This document shows positions 15,201-20,075 of a stretch of DNA of 64,000 nucleotides, piece by piece. The stretch is from NCBI GenBank assembly GCA_934149075.1, contig CAKPDR010000004.1, positions 1 through 64,000 on the forward strand. Reading direction: 5' to 3'. The DNA is from an uncultured Clostridia bacterium (GTDB lineage: Bacteria; Bacillota; Clostridia; TANB77; CAG-508). The notes beneath the pieces were generated by a model. That model saw only the letters and a program-made list of their open reading frames with translations, made no database searches and was not told the DNA's origin. Numbering within the stretch: the stretch's first letter is position 1; each line of letters opens with the position of its first letter. The position numbers and the translations under genes were made by a program.

Positions 15201-18200
15201 AATTGAATTAATCTCATCTTGTGTCCAAGTACCTGCATCATAATCAACAAAGTCTCCTATATGCAATCCGTTTGTATTTGAACCGTCTTGGTCAAATAAT
15301 TCTGATGGTTTTACCCCGCTTGAACCTCCTGCACTATCTGTTACAGTTCCTGCTTTAATTATAATTTTAGCAGAACCACTGTATTCTAAGAAACTTTTTC
15401 CTGCTTGCCTTGCTGATTCTTCCCAATTGTCTAATGTTAATGTATATTTAATTTCTTTTAGTCCTGTTGATGCATTTTCAGAAAATGTTGGGGCACTTAA
15501 TGTTTTTGTGATTACTGTATTTGTTTCTCCATCTATTGTCAATGTTATGTCATTTATTGTCAATGTGCTGTTTTCTACTCCTGTTAAGTATTTGTCTGTT
15601 GCTATTAAGTCTGCTGTTACTTTTTTGTTTGTTTTGTCTATGTTTACGTTTTCTACTTTCCATACTGGATTTACTACATCTACGATTACTGGGTCTTTTG
15701 AATCTGACGTGTCACTGCTTGAGTTTTGTGTAGAGTCTTTGTAAAGTGCAACACGAGAACCAACTTTTAAACCAATCGTTGGATGTCCAGCATATCGATT
15801 ACTTGCTGTATATTGTGATGTATTATATGAATAACCACCACGGAAAACACTATCATTAGAAGAATCTACTTCAAGAGTCCACTCTTCCATATTTCCTGCT
15901 AAATCATATATTCCTTGTTTATTAAATGTATCACTTGCTCCTGTTGATAATAATACATCTTCAACTGAGGATTTTTTTCCATAAGCTCCATTTTTCCATG
16001 TGCTACCATTATCTGTTGAATACTTTGAACTCGTATTTGTTATATTCCATAAATTCCTATAGTAATTTCCCCAACTTACACTATCTTTATTTAGTTCTGC
16101 CTGTGTTGTCCCTTTTGTTTCTAAATATTTTAATGTCAAATCCCATTGTACTCCAAATAACAAGCTACTCGTATATCCATTTAGTCCAAGTGACGTCACA
16201 TACTCTCCTGCATATGTTTGTGCATAACTACATTTTGCAAAATCATACGGATATTCATTTTGTTTTATTACTGGTGTTCCTGTTGACGTTGTCGTAGTTG
16301 AACCTGATGTTTTCGGTGTATCCTCTGTTCCTGTTTCATATTTTCCAATATAAAATCCTCCATTTTGATATACACTTCTTAACATTTTTTGCTTTAATTC
16401 AGTATACTGGTCACTTGTCATTCCTGTTGCATCCTGTGAACTCCAAGTATCTGTATATCCATCTTCTCTGTATGCATTCGTATATGTATGCAAGTCATTT
16501 TCTATTTTTGTGTAGTCACTTGTTGTAAACTCTGTTATGTTTAATCCTGCTGTTTTATAAACATTAGCAGTTTTTGGAACTTCTACCCATACAAATTGAT
16601 TTCCTTTGCTATCTTGAACTGTATATCCATTGTCTAAGCTTGTTCCTTCAACATGAGTAAATCCCGTTGGTAAATATGGTCCATCTGTTCTGTCAGTATT
16701 AATTGGATCATCAACACCAATTGTTATTGTTTTCGCTACACTATTATTGTTAGAAGTATCTGTTACTATTCCAGCGGGGAATACCAATGTCATTATTCCA
16801 CTGTAATCTCCGCCATTACCTTGGTCTAAATTACTTACAACTAACTGATATTTCTCTCCAACTTTCTTTGATGTTCCATTTATTGTTGCTGTTATATCTG
16901 AAAGTTTGCTTAATTCTTTTGTTGCATTTGTTGCTTCTTTTCCTTCAAAGTTTACTGTTATATTACTTGCTGTTGTGTCTGTTGTTAATGCTGATGTGCT
17001 GAAGTATTTGTCTGTTACGTCAAATACTACTGTTACTTTTTTCTTGTCATGGTCTATTTCTGTGTTTGCGTATTTGTATGTATATTCTGGATTTATGAAG
17101 TCTACTTGACCTAGGTCTAAAACTTGCCTTTGGCTTGAACCTGTTGATGATTCATTTTCTCTGTAAAGTGTTGTTCTGAAACCAAACTTGCCACTGTAAT
17201 CAACTGTACCATCGTAATAGCGATAGCTCGCAGGAGCCTTTCCTCCGTAACTATCGTAATAACCTCCTCTTAGAGCCAATCTTGTTCCGTCAGCACTTTC
17301 CAGAGTCCACTCCAATACATTTCCTGCCAAATCATATATTCCTTGTTTGCTAAATGTATCACTTGCTCCTGTTGATAACAATACTGATTCATTTGAGGAT
17401 TTTTTTCCATATGCATTACTTCTCCATGAATAACCAGAATCTTTTGAGAACTTTGAACTTGTATTTGTTATATTCCATAAGTTATTATTGTAATTTCCCC
17501 AGCTTATACTATTATCATTTAGCTCTGATTGTGAAGTTCCTTTTGTTTCAAAATATTTTAGTACTAAATCCCATTGTACGCCAAATAGTAAGCTACTTGT
17601 ATATCCATTTAAACCAGATGCAAATTTACTTGCTAATGTTTGTGCCTGGCTACTTGTTACAAAATTATATGGATAAGCATTTTGTTTTATTACTGGCGTT
17701 TGTGTTGGCGTTGTTGTCGATGAACCTGATGTTTTGGGTGAATTTTCTATTCCTGTTTCATATTTTCCAACATAAAATCCTCCATTCTGATATATGGTTT
17801 TAAGCATTTTTTGTTTTAAGTCTGTATATTTACTACTTGTTAGCCCTGTTGCATTCTGATTATGCCACTCGTCTTTATAGGATGTTCCATTCCTATATAC
17901 ACTCGTATATGTATGCAAATCATTCTCTATTTTTGTATAATCATTTGCAGAAAAATCTGTTATATTCAATCCTGCTGTTGGATAAACCTCTGCTGTTTTT
18001 GGCACTTCCACCCATACATATTGATTTCCCTTGCCATCTTGAACTGTATATCCATTATCTAAGCTTGTACCATTAACATGACTAAATCCTGTTGGTATAT
18101 ATGGTCCATTATCATTACCTTTAATTGTAACTTTAACATCTCCACTATATTCCTTAAAACTCTTTCCCGCCTGTCTTGCTGCCTCTTCCCAATTATCTAA

Positions 18201-19844
18201 TGTTAGTGTATATTTAATTTCCTTTAGACCTGTTGATGCATTTGTTGAAAAAGTTGGTGTTCCTAAGTTTTTCGTAATTATTTTATTTACTTCGCCATCT
18301 ACTGTTACAGTTATGTCATCTGTTGTCAATGTGCTGTCATTTACACTCGTAAAATTTGCGCTTGCAACAACCAAATCAGCTGTCACTCTTTTATTTGTTT
18401 TATCCTTATTAATATTTTCAACTCTCCATGTTGGTGCACTCGTAGTGCTTGAGCTTGCTCCAACATTCGTTATATTATTATCAGTTATTGTAACATCATC
18501 TGAATTATTAATTTTATCATCTGATGTTATTGTATCATTGTCTGTTGTATTATCTACATCTGCTGGTATCTCTTCTGTTGCAATCACATATTTTACTGTT
18601 TCGCCTGTCTTTTCAGTTTCAAATCTTGTTTCATTTTTTGTATTATCAGTTGTACTCTCTACTTTTGCAACTTTATTATCTTTTTCTAAAGCATATATTG
18701 TTGTAATCACATTTACTTGTTCATTTTTTGTTATAATTGTTACTTTTTCTTCATATATGCTTGGGTCATATTCAACTCTTTCCATTTCTACATTTTGTGT
18801 TTCGCTGTCTACTGCTGAATTTGTATTTGTTTCTGTATTTACATCTGTAGTTTTGTTAGCTCCTTCTGTTTCGCTATTTAATGTTGAATCTGAACTTGTT
18901 AGTGCATTATTTTCGTTTGTTACACCTGAATTTGTTTGCGTCGTATTCTCATTTGTTACATCAGAAGTTTCTTGTGTCTTATTTTCATTTGTTGCCTCTG
19001 AATTTGTTTGCGTTTTGCTAGCATTTGCTTCATCAGAATTTGTATTTGCAGAATTGCTTTCTGACTTACTTTCATCTTTTTTCTTTTCAACCATTTGGTA
19101 TATAGAAACTTCATATGCCTTTTGCATTGTTTGCTTTTCATCTGGTATTTTAACACTTGTTAATGTTGCTAAATCAATCTCCTTAACTTCCATTTTTGCA
19201 TCAATTGGCATATAGCCTGTTGCAATTACATCTTGATTCTCTGCATTTTCCGTATTGTTAGTATTTTGGACACCTTGTGTTGTATTTTTATTTTCACTTT
19301 GCTTTTCTGTCTCTTTTTGCGTTGTTGTTTCATTCTTAGTTGTAGAATTGTTTTGTGTAGCTTCGTTACTTTTTGCAGTTTCATCATGTTCCTCTGTTAC
19401 GGGTTCGTTTGTTAATAACCTTTTATATAATAATTTCTTTTCTCCACTCTTTGTATCCGTAACCTCTTTTGTATCATAATCAGTTTGCAATTGAACTTTT
19501 TTGTTTTTAACTTCTTCATCTGTCAATTGCACAGTTGCTATATTATTTTCCACATTAACTTCTATCTCTTCTCCACTTGACGTATAATATTTAGTTACTA
19601 TGTTTTTATTTACAGATATTGGTAAATTTACAAGGTAGTTTCCATCACTTGTTTCGGTTGCATCTACCATTATAGTTTGAGCCGATAAAATGTTACTTTT
19701 ATCAGCTATTTCCAACTCTATCTGTATTACGTTTTCTGCCTTGGAATTCCTTATATTATGGTACGCTCCAAGCATTATTATTATCGCCATTAATAATATA
19801 AATATATTTCTAATTTTCTTAACAATTATCTTATTTTTTAACAT
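1..19844 (-). CDS. Giant modular surface protein (FGE-like, lectin-like, BspA/DUF285 and Ig-like modules), 3' end outside window
   Basis: At least 6,614 codons stay open from the ATG at 19844 to the left edge, where the frame is inside a seventh FGE-like module. The start is chosen because GGAGG lies 7 nt upstream and a TTGAAA/TATAAA promoter precedes it. Residues 1-40 are a basic segment plus hydrophobic helix (signal peptide or anchor), followed to about residue 470 by a Thr/Asn/Glu/Ser-rich stalk. After that come FGE-like modules (about 576-895, 1052-1370, 1967-2285, 3287-3604, 4534-4852, 5167-5486, 6527 onward), three lectin-like modules (1507-1815, 2429-2735, 2894-3204) and two DUF285 blocks (3929-4116, 5827-6152), all separated by Ig-like domains that repeatedly carry 'NWEEAAKQAGKSYYEYSG' or 'NLDQGNGGDYSGIMTL'. 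Known families suggest an adhesin or ligand-display protein outside the cell; enzymatic activity is not indicated. Size and internal repetition make assembly collapse possible, but the open frame argues against artefact. Confidence 0.93.
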   Translation of the reverse strand, partial: MLKNKIIVKKIRNIFILLMAIIIMLGAYHNIRNSKAENVIQIELEIADKSNILSAQTIMVDATETSDGNYLVNLPISVNKNIVTKYYTSSGEEIEVNVENNIATVQLTDEEVKNKKVQLQTDYDTKEVTDTKSGEKKLLYKRLLTNEPVTEEHDETAKSNEATQNNSTTKNETTTQKETEKQSENKNTTQGVQNTNNTENAENQDVIATGYMPIDAKMEVKEIDLATLTSVKIPDEKQTMQKAYEVSIYQMVEKKKDESKSESNSANTNSDEANASKTQTNSEATNENKTQETSDVTNENTTQTNSGVTNENNALTSSDSTLNSETEGANKTTDVNTETNTNSAVDSETQNVEMERVEYDPSIYEEKVTIITKNEQVNVITTIYALEKDNKVAKVESTTDNTKNETRFETEKTGETVKYVIATEEIPADVDNTTDNDTITSDDKINNSDDVTITDNNITNVGASSSTTSAPTWRVENINKDKTNKRVTADLVVASANFTSVNDSTLTTDDITVTVDGEVNKIITKNLGTPTFSTNASTGLKEIKYTLTLDNWEEAARQAGKSFKEYSGDVKVTIKGNDNGPYIPTGFSHVNGTSLDNGYTVQDGKGNQYVWVEVPKTAEVYPTAGLNITDFSANDYTKIENDLHTYTSVYRNGTSYKDEWHNQNATGLTSSKYTDLKQKMLKTIYQNGGFYVGKYETGIENSPKTSGSSTTTPTQTPVIKQNAYPYNFVTSSQAQTLASKFASGLNGYTSSLLFGVQWDLVLKYFETKGTSQSELNDNSISWGNYNNNLWNITNTSSKFSKDSGYSWRSNAYGKKSSNESVLLSTGASDTFSKQGIYDLAGNVLEWTLESADGTRLALRGGYYDSYGGKAPASYRYYDGTVDYSGKFGFRTTLYRENESSTGSSQRQVLDLGQVDFINPEYTYKYANTEIDHDKKKVTVVFDVTDKYFSTSALTTDTTASNITVNFEGKEATNATKELSKLSDITATINGTSKKVGEKYQLVVSNLDQGNGGDYSGIMTLVFPAGIVTDTSNNNSVAKTITIGVDDPINTDRTDGPYLPTGFTHVEGTSLDNGYTVQDSKGNQFVWVEVPKTANVYKTAGLNITEFTTSDYTKIENDLHTYTNAYREDGYTDTWSSQDATGMTSDQYTELKQKMLRSVYQNGGFYIGKYETGTEDTPKTSGSTTTTSTGTPVIKQNEYPYDFAKCSYAQTYAGEYVTSLGLNGYTSSLLFGVQWDLTLKYLETKGTTQAELNKDSVSWGNYYRNLWNITNTSSKYSTDNGSTWKNGAYGKKSSVEDVLLSTGASDTFNKQGIYDLAGNMEEWTLEVDSSNDSVFRGGYSYNTSQYTASNRYAGHPTIGLKVGSRVALYKDSTQNSSSDTSDSKDPVIVDVVNPVWKVENVNIDKTNKKVTADLIATDKYLTGVENSTLTINDITLTIDGETNTVITKTLSAPTFSENASTGLKEIKYTLTLDNWEESARQAGKSFLEYSGSAKIIIKAGTVTDSAGGSSGVKPSELFDQDGSNTNGLHIGDFVDYDAGTWTQDEINSIQTGLKTDLKTANGTTALPTSEYQFGGFETGSSRNENATFYYHEGYCDYIKDATTNTAITGWRVFDIDGDSTTLITAGNPEDYFHEHPKGTDGTPAYESEYVLTGNVNSGWSTGTSSKTKYQIRDWSMYVNEEQKATSAIPLTNSSLEDWCNKYMGGFQGDSTIEKLYQEPYIRYQNILDNYSYYWLGSASGLGMLADFEPDYRGYVNGSTGRALGIRMLVTLSSDVQFNSTKTGTKTLTGGNMNTYGGNQTYNCWSIATGSNGNANGENNSSKEQTLDLGQVDFINPEFTYKYSNTTIDHDKKKVTVIFDIADKCFNTSALTTDSTASNITVNFEGKEATNATKELSKLSDITATINGTEKKVGEKYQLVVSNLDQGNGGDYSGIMTLVFPAGIATDLSNNSSLAKTITIGVDDPSNTDGSDGPYLPTGFTHVEGTSLDNGYTVQDSKGNQFVWVEVPKTANVYKTAGLNITEFTTDAYTKIENDLHTYTSVYRENGYTDEWVSQTSAGMTSDQYTELRQKMLKSIYQNGGFYIGKYETGIEGTPRTSGNADKMPTETPVIKQNAYPYNYVTNSQAQTIASGFASDLDGYTSSLLFGVQWDLTLKYLETKGATQAELNSDSTNWGNYSNNLWNITNTNSKYLINNGSTWTNGAYGKKSSNDAILLSTGASDTFSKQGIYDLAGNVYEWTLEANSFDDRALRGGNYTIDRSTASDRYNDYPTNSNDYIGSRLALYKDVALANDSDEPGTGSKPVIVDVVNPVWKVENVNINKTNKKVTADLIATDKYLTGVENSTLTTDDITISVDGDENANNVITKTLSTPTFSSNKTTGLKEIRYTLTLENWEESAKQAGKSFLEYSGSAKIIIKAGTVTDSAGGSSGVKPSELFDQDGSNTNGLHIGDFVDYDAGTWTQDEINSIKTGLKTDLQTANGTATLPTNGFQFGGFTAGSSRNGNATPYTYTSSSVTWGTYIKDASNNSEATGWRVFDIDGDNVTLISAGNPEDYYHKYSTDYGYVSEYVLTGNVNSSWGTSESTAESTYQKRDWGVYVNEKQKATNAIPLTEPRLNSWYTKYTGTENANINTDTTFQKIYEEPYIRYQNMIENDTYCWLPGRNYGNTWCMSRIDPSNRSLYGYIEHASDIAYGIRMLVVLSSDVQFKSQKTGTKTLTGGNMDKYGGNQTYNCWSIATGSNGNANGENNSSKEQTLDLGHVDFIKPSFTYKYANTEINHDTKTVTVVFDITDKYFSASQLATDAVASNIKVNFEGKEATNATKELSKLSDITATINGTAKKVGEKYQLVVSNLDQGNGGDYSGIMTLVFPAGIATDTDNNSSLAKTITIGIDEPRPSANGAKPSVIFDQAGTNVDGLHIGDFVNYDAGTWTQEEIDSIQTGLKTDLQTANGSTDLPTNVFQFGGFTAGSSRNGNATSYTTKGDNNVVFGTYLNDKDTQSSITGWRVFDIDGDNVTLISAGNPEDYLQYVYMLGGTSLFANEYVLTGNVSSNWRDGETDKDKYQKRDWSSYINENQKATSAIPLTKTRFESWYNKYIDSSITDTDGVGKIKKLYENESYIKYQNMIDNYSFYWMPTSNSTGTMYSFNPSERQVSAPGLPSITHGIRMLVTLSPDVLLSSQKTGTKTITGGNMDTYGGEQTYNCWDIVAATEGESGSKDPVIVDVVDPVWKVENVKQDTENQKVTLDLVATDKYLTGVENSTLTTDDITISVDGDENANNVIKKTLSEPEFISAKEPYIPDGFTHVEGTNLSNGYTVQDNKGNQYIWIEVPQTKKVYQMAGLGITEFSTSDYTKIEKDLQTYTSIYRNKTEFEDEWYSQETTGLTSSQYTELKQKMLKSVYQNGGFYIGKYETGIYRYRTSGSTTTTPTETPVIKQNAFPYEFVTCSQAQTLSSKFASDLNGYTSSLMFGVQWDLILKYLETKGTTQAELNEDSTNWGNYSNNTWKITNTNALYADNGTNWGYCSYGKTGGAAIQLTTGASDTFCKQGIYDLAGNVEEWTLEYSNDPAVPGVVRGSEFHFYGVGSPASKRWYLKKNYYGYETGFRVALYKDEAQDSGTSNSGSKTSTDPKEIRYTLTLDNWEEAAKQAGKSYYEYSGATTLKIAAGTITDDATGAEEGISDGKRNTSKEQTFDLGKIDVLAPVIERVSSDIDMTKQTATMVFNVSDKYLNTSDAITTNEITVLVNGTASNSVSKTLTRVTENDATATIDGTTRTVSQQYKLTVSGFATDADQVKIRFNKGAATDANGNGNEEKDIAVYNQLVSTSTETKSNSPFLENASIERQKVEKIIFKESLDGINDTKWDVSAQKDNSIIAWYEKNDKGFFTVYIGSYGVINSNKNASYLFAYIGYDSGCSVTGDTKATDGTERPLIENLDLLNVEFSTNMEKMFMNFGYNTMKSFSLGKNFKTSNAQNMDRMFCQVGYIAMTSFDLGTNFDTSNVTDMQYMFYDFGHKALTSLSLGDKFNTSKVTNMASMFCQAGYDALKTLDLGDKFDTSNVTNMSYMFSTLGGQRMTSLNLGDKFNTSNVTNMTSMFWQTGGGLMETLDLGPAFTKIAKENSNMFTKAGKIGAIIYAPESIYKSKTSFKLSSTDTTTAEGAIAVTDAKKIKIVPKYKPEWTLEGASIDTANKALKINIKGATKADNYTSEVTTALSVEDISIWIDGEEVTGLSKEITTANPSTGASVTQTITLTNFEEAFRQAGKSYKEWSGNITLKIAGRGESTDTYTANTLTDSYGNQSMSATDETGTWIDIDFKDETTSSANENGKLFADFVSPAFIYEYANTVIDHDTKAVTVVFDITDKYFSTSSLAEDSTASKIKVNFEGKEATNATKALTKLSDITATVNGVENTKVGEKYQLVVSNLDQGQGGDYSGIMTLGFQAGIATDLSNNSSIAKTITIGVDEPKVDTEQPPVIVDVVDPVWKVENIDIDKENKIVTADLVATDKYLTDVGNVTLTTDDITVIVDGDENANNIIKKTLSKSEKEPYIPTGFSHVEGTDLDNGYTVQDSKGNQYVWVSVPQTKKVYRTAGLNITEFTTDEYTKIENDLQTYTSAYRSNESAYTDKWSSLDATGLTSDQYTMLKQKMLKSVYQNGGFFVGKYETGIENSYKTSGSATTMPTETPVIKQNAYPYTYITSRQAQTLSNRFASNLNGYTSSLLFGVQWDLVLKYLEVKGTAQEELNTNSTSWGNYFTSRWNITNINSKYSVDCGDTWNKGAYREKNKDDGILLSTGASDTFSKQGIYDLAGNVAEWVLENRVSNYCIHRGATCYFQNVGANYHDFYGNTAGTDPRIGFRTTLFSDEMQDTSNTDKTNQITISNSTTSPGLKEIRYTLTLDNWEEAAKQAGKSYYEYSGETKLKIAAGTITDDASEAEEGISDGKHNTSKEQTFESGHVDFIKPSFTYKYGNTVIDHDTKTVTVVFDVTDKYFNGSALTADTVASNITVNFEGKEATNANKVLTKLSDITETVNGQENTKVGEKYQLVVSNLDQGDGGDYSGIMTLEFNAGLITDTVGNGNAATTITIGIDDPKDGTDTDSNDSVIVDVVDPIWKVENVNIDKENKKVTADLVATDKYLTGVENSTLTTDDITVSVDGDENANNVIKKTLSEPEFVNNGPEKEPYIPTGFSHVEGTDLDNGYTVQDSKGNQYVWVSVPQTKKVYRTAGLNITEFTTDEYTKIENDLQTYTSAYRSNESAYTDKWSSLDATGLTSDQYTMLKQKMLKSVYQNGGFYVGKYETGIENSYKTSGSATTMPTETPVIKQNAYPYTYITSSQAQTLSSRFASNLNGYTSSLLFGVQWDLVLKYLERKGTAQEELNTNSTSWGNYYTSRWNVTNTNSKYSVNCGDTWNNGAYREKNKDDGVLLSTGASDTFSKQGIYDLAGNVAEWVLESRSSNYCIQRGATCYYGGNVGANNHDYYGYTTGTDPRIGFRTALYSDEIQDTSSNAAKINSNVAISTTSGTNSTSTTDLKEIRYTLTLDNWEEAAKQAGKSYYEYSGATTLKIAAGTITDDASGATTGVSDGKRNTSKEQTLDIGKIDILRPVIERETAEVNMGDQTATVVFNVSDKYLNTSDTITANDITVILNGTETSTVTKTITRVTENDATATIEGTEKTVLQQYKLVLSGLGSNIKQLKIRIAEGSVIDLNGNGNVQKNISIYNTLKTTATESKADSAFLGNSSIQRQNIENITFERSIPKTVYNEATGKFIDTTAWDVSASEDNSIIAWYETSNTNGAIKIHIGSEDEIFANTNSAFLFSYIGYADICTATETITNISLLNVSGASSMYAMFQFTGYKSMTSLDLGSNFNTQSAKNMSFMFNGTGYMSMTNLNLGSKFIPSKVTNMKAMFQSTGYTAMTSLDLGENFDTSKVTDMSYMFFNAGYTAMTSLNLGNNFDTSSATTMSAMFSKVGYTALESLDLKNKFNTSNVTTMRTMFENAGYTAMTSLNLGENFDTSSVTDMSYMFNKCGYTAMDSLNLGNKFNTSNVTNMFVMFQHTGHTKMTSLDLGDKFDTSSVTDMTGMFLGTGYVAMTSLNLRDKFDTSNVTSMYATFQETGYTAMTSLYLGDKFDTSKVTNMKDMFYKTGALSMTNLDFGPAFTKIADNHEDMFIDTGKNGEVVINVPESIYKNRKSFKLSSTDSTTAEGALIVNSIVREADDGTKTLSERDVTVVPKYKPEWTVTSTVVDKANKALKINLKGATNANNYTSDVTTALDANAISIWIDGEEITGVSKTVTTANPSTGASVTQIITLTDFEEAVRQAGKSYKEWSGNITLKLAGRGEATSTYTANILTDKYGNQSMSASDETGTWINIDFKDETASTSNEDGKMFADFITPEYTYEYANTTIDHDTKKVTVVFDITDKYFDKSSLSEDTTASQITVDFEGTEATNATKELTKLSDITATINGVENTKIGEKYKLVVSNLDQGQGGDYSGIMKLAFKAGELNADGSLKSGMVDKSGNLSIDKTITIGVDDDGSNSGDSSANGPYLPTGFTHVEGTSLDNGYTVQDSKGNQFVWVEVPKTADVYPTAGLDITEFTTDAYTKIENDLHTYTSVYRENGYTDIWGSQD
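1390..2365 (-). repeat. BspA/DUF285 repeat block 2 (11 repeats of 29 residues)
   Basis: Eleven consecutive 29-residue repeats of the type N-M-x-x-M-F...GYTAMTSLDLG..FDTSNVT are read on the minus strand. They are preceded by a cap containing WDVSA and IIAWYE and closed by a last unit ending LDFGPAFTKIA. This is the pattern of BspA-type leucine-rich surface repeats (DUF285). At DNA level the repeats are similar but not identical, so they are not a recent slippage product. Confidence 0.85.
3390..4345 (-). other. FGE-like module 6
   Basis: A complete SUMF1/formylglycine-generating-enzyme-like fold of about 318 residues: PYIPTGFSHVEGTDLDNGY at the start, GIYDLAGNVAEWVLE in the core and IGFRTALYSDE at the end. 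The catalytic copper-binding cysteines of true FGE are not evident, so a binding role is more likely. It is nearly identical in DNA to the module at 5290-6245. Confidence 0.85.
5290..6245 (-). other. FGE-like module 5
   Basis: Same architecture as the module at 3390-4345, with GIYDLAGNVAEWVLE and IGFRTTLFSDE. The two copies differ by scattered substitutions and a few codons just before the GFR motif, which points to a recent duplication of about 0.95 kb in direct orientation. Confidence 0.85.
7500..8060 (-). repeat. BspA/DUF285 repeat block 1 (6 repeats of 29 residues)
   Basis: Six 29-residue units such as NMSYMF...MTSLNLGDKFNTSNVT follow a WDVSAQKDNSIIAWYE cap and finish with LDLGPAFTKIA. 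Same family as the block at 1390-2365, but with about half the repeat number. Confidence 0.85.
9035..9985 (-). other. FGE-like module 4
   Basis: Complete module with GIYDLAGNVEEWTLE and YETGFRVALYKDE. The stretch between these motifs differs completely from the other copies, including Trp and several Lys residues before the GFR motif. Confidence 0.85.
10235..11165 (-). other. Lectin-like (DUF6273-like) module 3
   Basis: About 305 residues with GDFVNYDAGTWTQEE at the start, ITGWRVFDIDGDNVTLISAG in the core, then IKYQNMIDNYSFYWMP and HGIRMLVTLSPDV near the end. The order 'WRVFDIDGD ... YWxxS ... GIRMLVTL' resembles DUF6273 and FISUMP-like domains of the C-type-lectin superfamily. This assignment is by motif memory only. 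Confidence 0.6.
11640..12560 (-). other. Lectin-like (DUF6273-like) module 2
   Basis: Same layout as modules 1 and 3: GDFVDYDAGTWTQDE, TGWRVFDIDGDNVTLISAG, IRYQNMIENDTYCWLPG and AYGIRMLVVLSSDV. Its 5' part is essentially identical in DNA to module 1 over roughly 190 nt (12470-12660 versus 15230-15410). Confidence 0.6.
12990..13945 (-). other. FGE-like module 3
   Basis: Complete module with GIYDLAGNVYEWTLE, RALRGGNY and IGSRLALYKD. The final GFR motif is GSR here, as in module 2. Confidence 0.85.
14400..15325 (-). other. Lectin-like (DUF6273-like) module 1
   Basis: Third copy of the lectin-like type: GDFVDYDAGTWTQDE, ITGWRVFDIDGDSTTLITAG, YQNILDNYSYYWLGS and ALGIRMLVTLSSDV. It lies between two Ig-like spacers, directly after FGE-like module 2 and its Ig domain. 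Confidence 0.6.
15735..16690 (-). other. FGE-like module 2
   Basis: Complete module with PYLPTGFTHVEGTSLDNGY, GIYDLAGNMEEWTLE, FRGGYSYNTS and KVGSRVALYKD. Confidence 0.85.
17160..18120 (-). other. FGE-like module 1
   Basis: First and most N-terminal FGE-like module: PYIPTGFSHVNGTSLDNGY, GIYDLAGNVLEWTLE, LALRGGYYDSYGG and FGFRTTLYRE. Confidence 0.85.
18430..19730 (-). other. Low-complexity Thr/Asn/Glu/Ser-rich stalk of the giant protein
   Basis: About 430 residues with repeated TNENKTQ-like phrases and few hydrophobic residues, located between the export signal and the first Ig-like domain. It probably spans the cell wall. No enzymatic motif is seen. Confidence 0.7.
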
Positions 19845-19893
19845 TTTTTCCTCCATTTTTTAGCTCATTTTTTCTATGGTTTTTCTCTATATA

Positions 19894-19922
19894 TTTATAT
19901 CATACACGTACATTTTTTTCAA
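19894..19922 (-). promoter_or_regulatory. Promoter of the giant surface-protein gene
   Basis: On the minus strand TTGAAA (19922-19917) is separated by 17 nt from TATAAA (19899-19894), about 50 nt before the ATG at 19844. This fits a sigma-A-type promoter with a short leader. Confidence 0.6.
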
Positions 19923-19945
19923 CATTTTTTGCTATTTTTCCTCAT

Positions 19946-19974
19946 AAAAAAAGTGCCAAAATTGGCACTTTTTT
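19946..19974. terminator. Intrinsic terminator
   Basis: A perfect hairpin with AAGTGCC pairing to GGCACTT is flanked by A-tract and T-tract, so it can work in both directions. It most likely ends the Rpn-nuclease transcript coming from 21245 and insulates the promoter of the giant gene. Confidence 0.75.
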
Positions 19975-20000
19975 CATTGTTTTTCTTTCTTCTATATTTA

Positions 20001-20073
20001 GCATTTTTTGTACTCGGTACATTTTGTCCCATTTTCTTTTTTGGGCAATTTTGTACCGGGTACATTTTGTCCC
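20001..20073. repeat. REP-like palindrome pair (20001-20030 degenerate; 20043-20073)
   Basis: Two copies of the interspersed palindrome. The inner arm is TGTACC/GGTACA around one C or G, and the outer arms are GGGCAA or GGGACA type. The first copy has GTACTCGGTAC in the centre. The second starts 2 nt after the stop codon of the minus-strand nuclease gene. Confidence 0.85.
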
Positions 20074-20075
20074 GT

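Noticed and set aside
442..19479. Many plus-strand open frames rich in Leu, Ser and Val
   Set aside because: They are antisense shadows of the giant minus-strand gene; composition is low-complexity and ribosome sites are missing.
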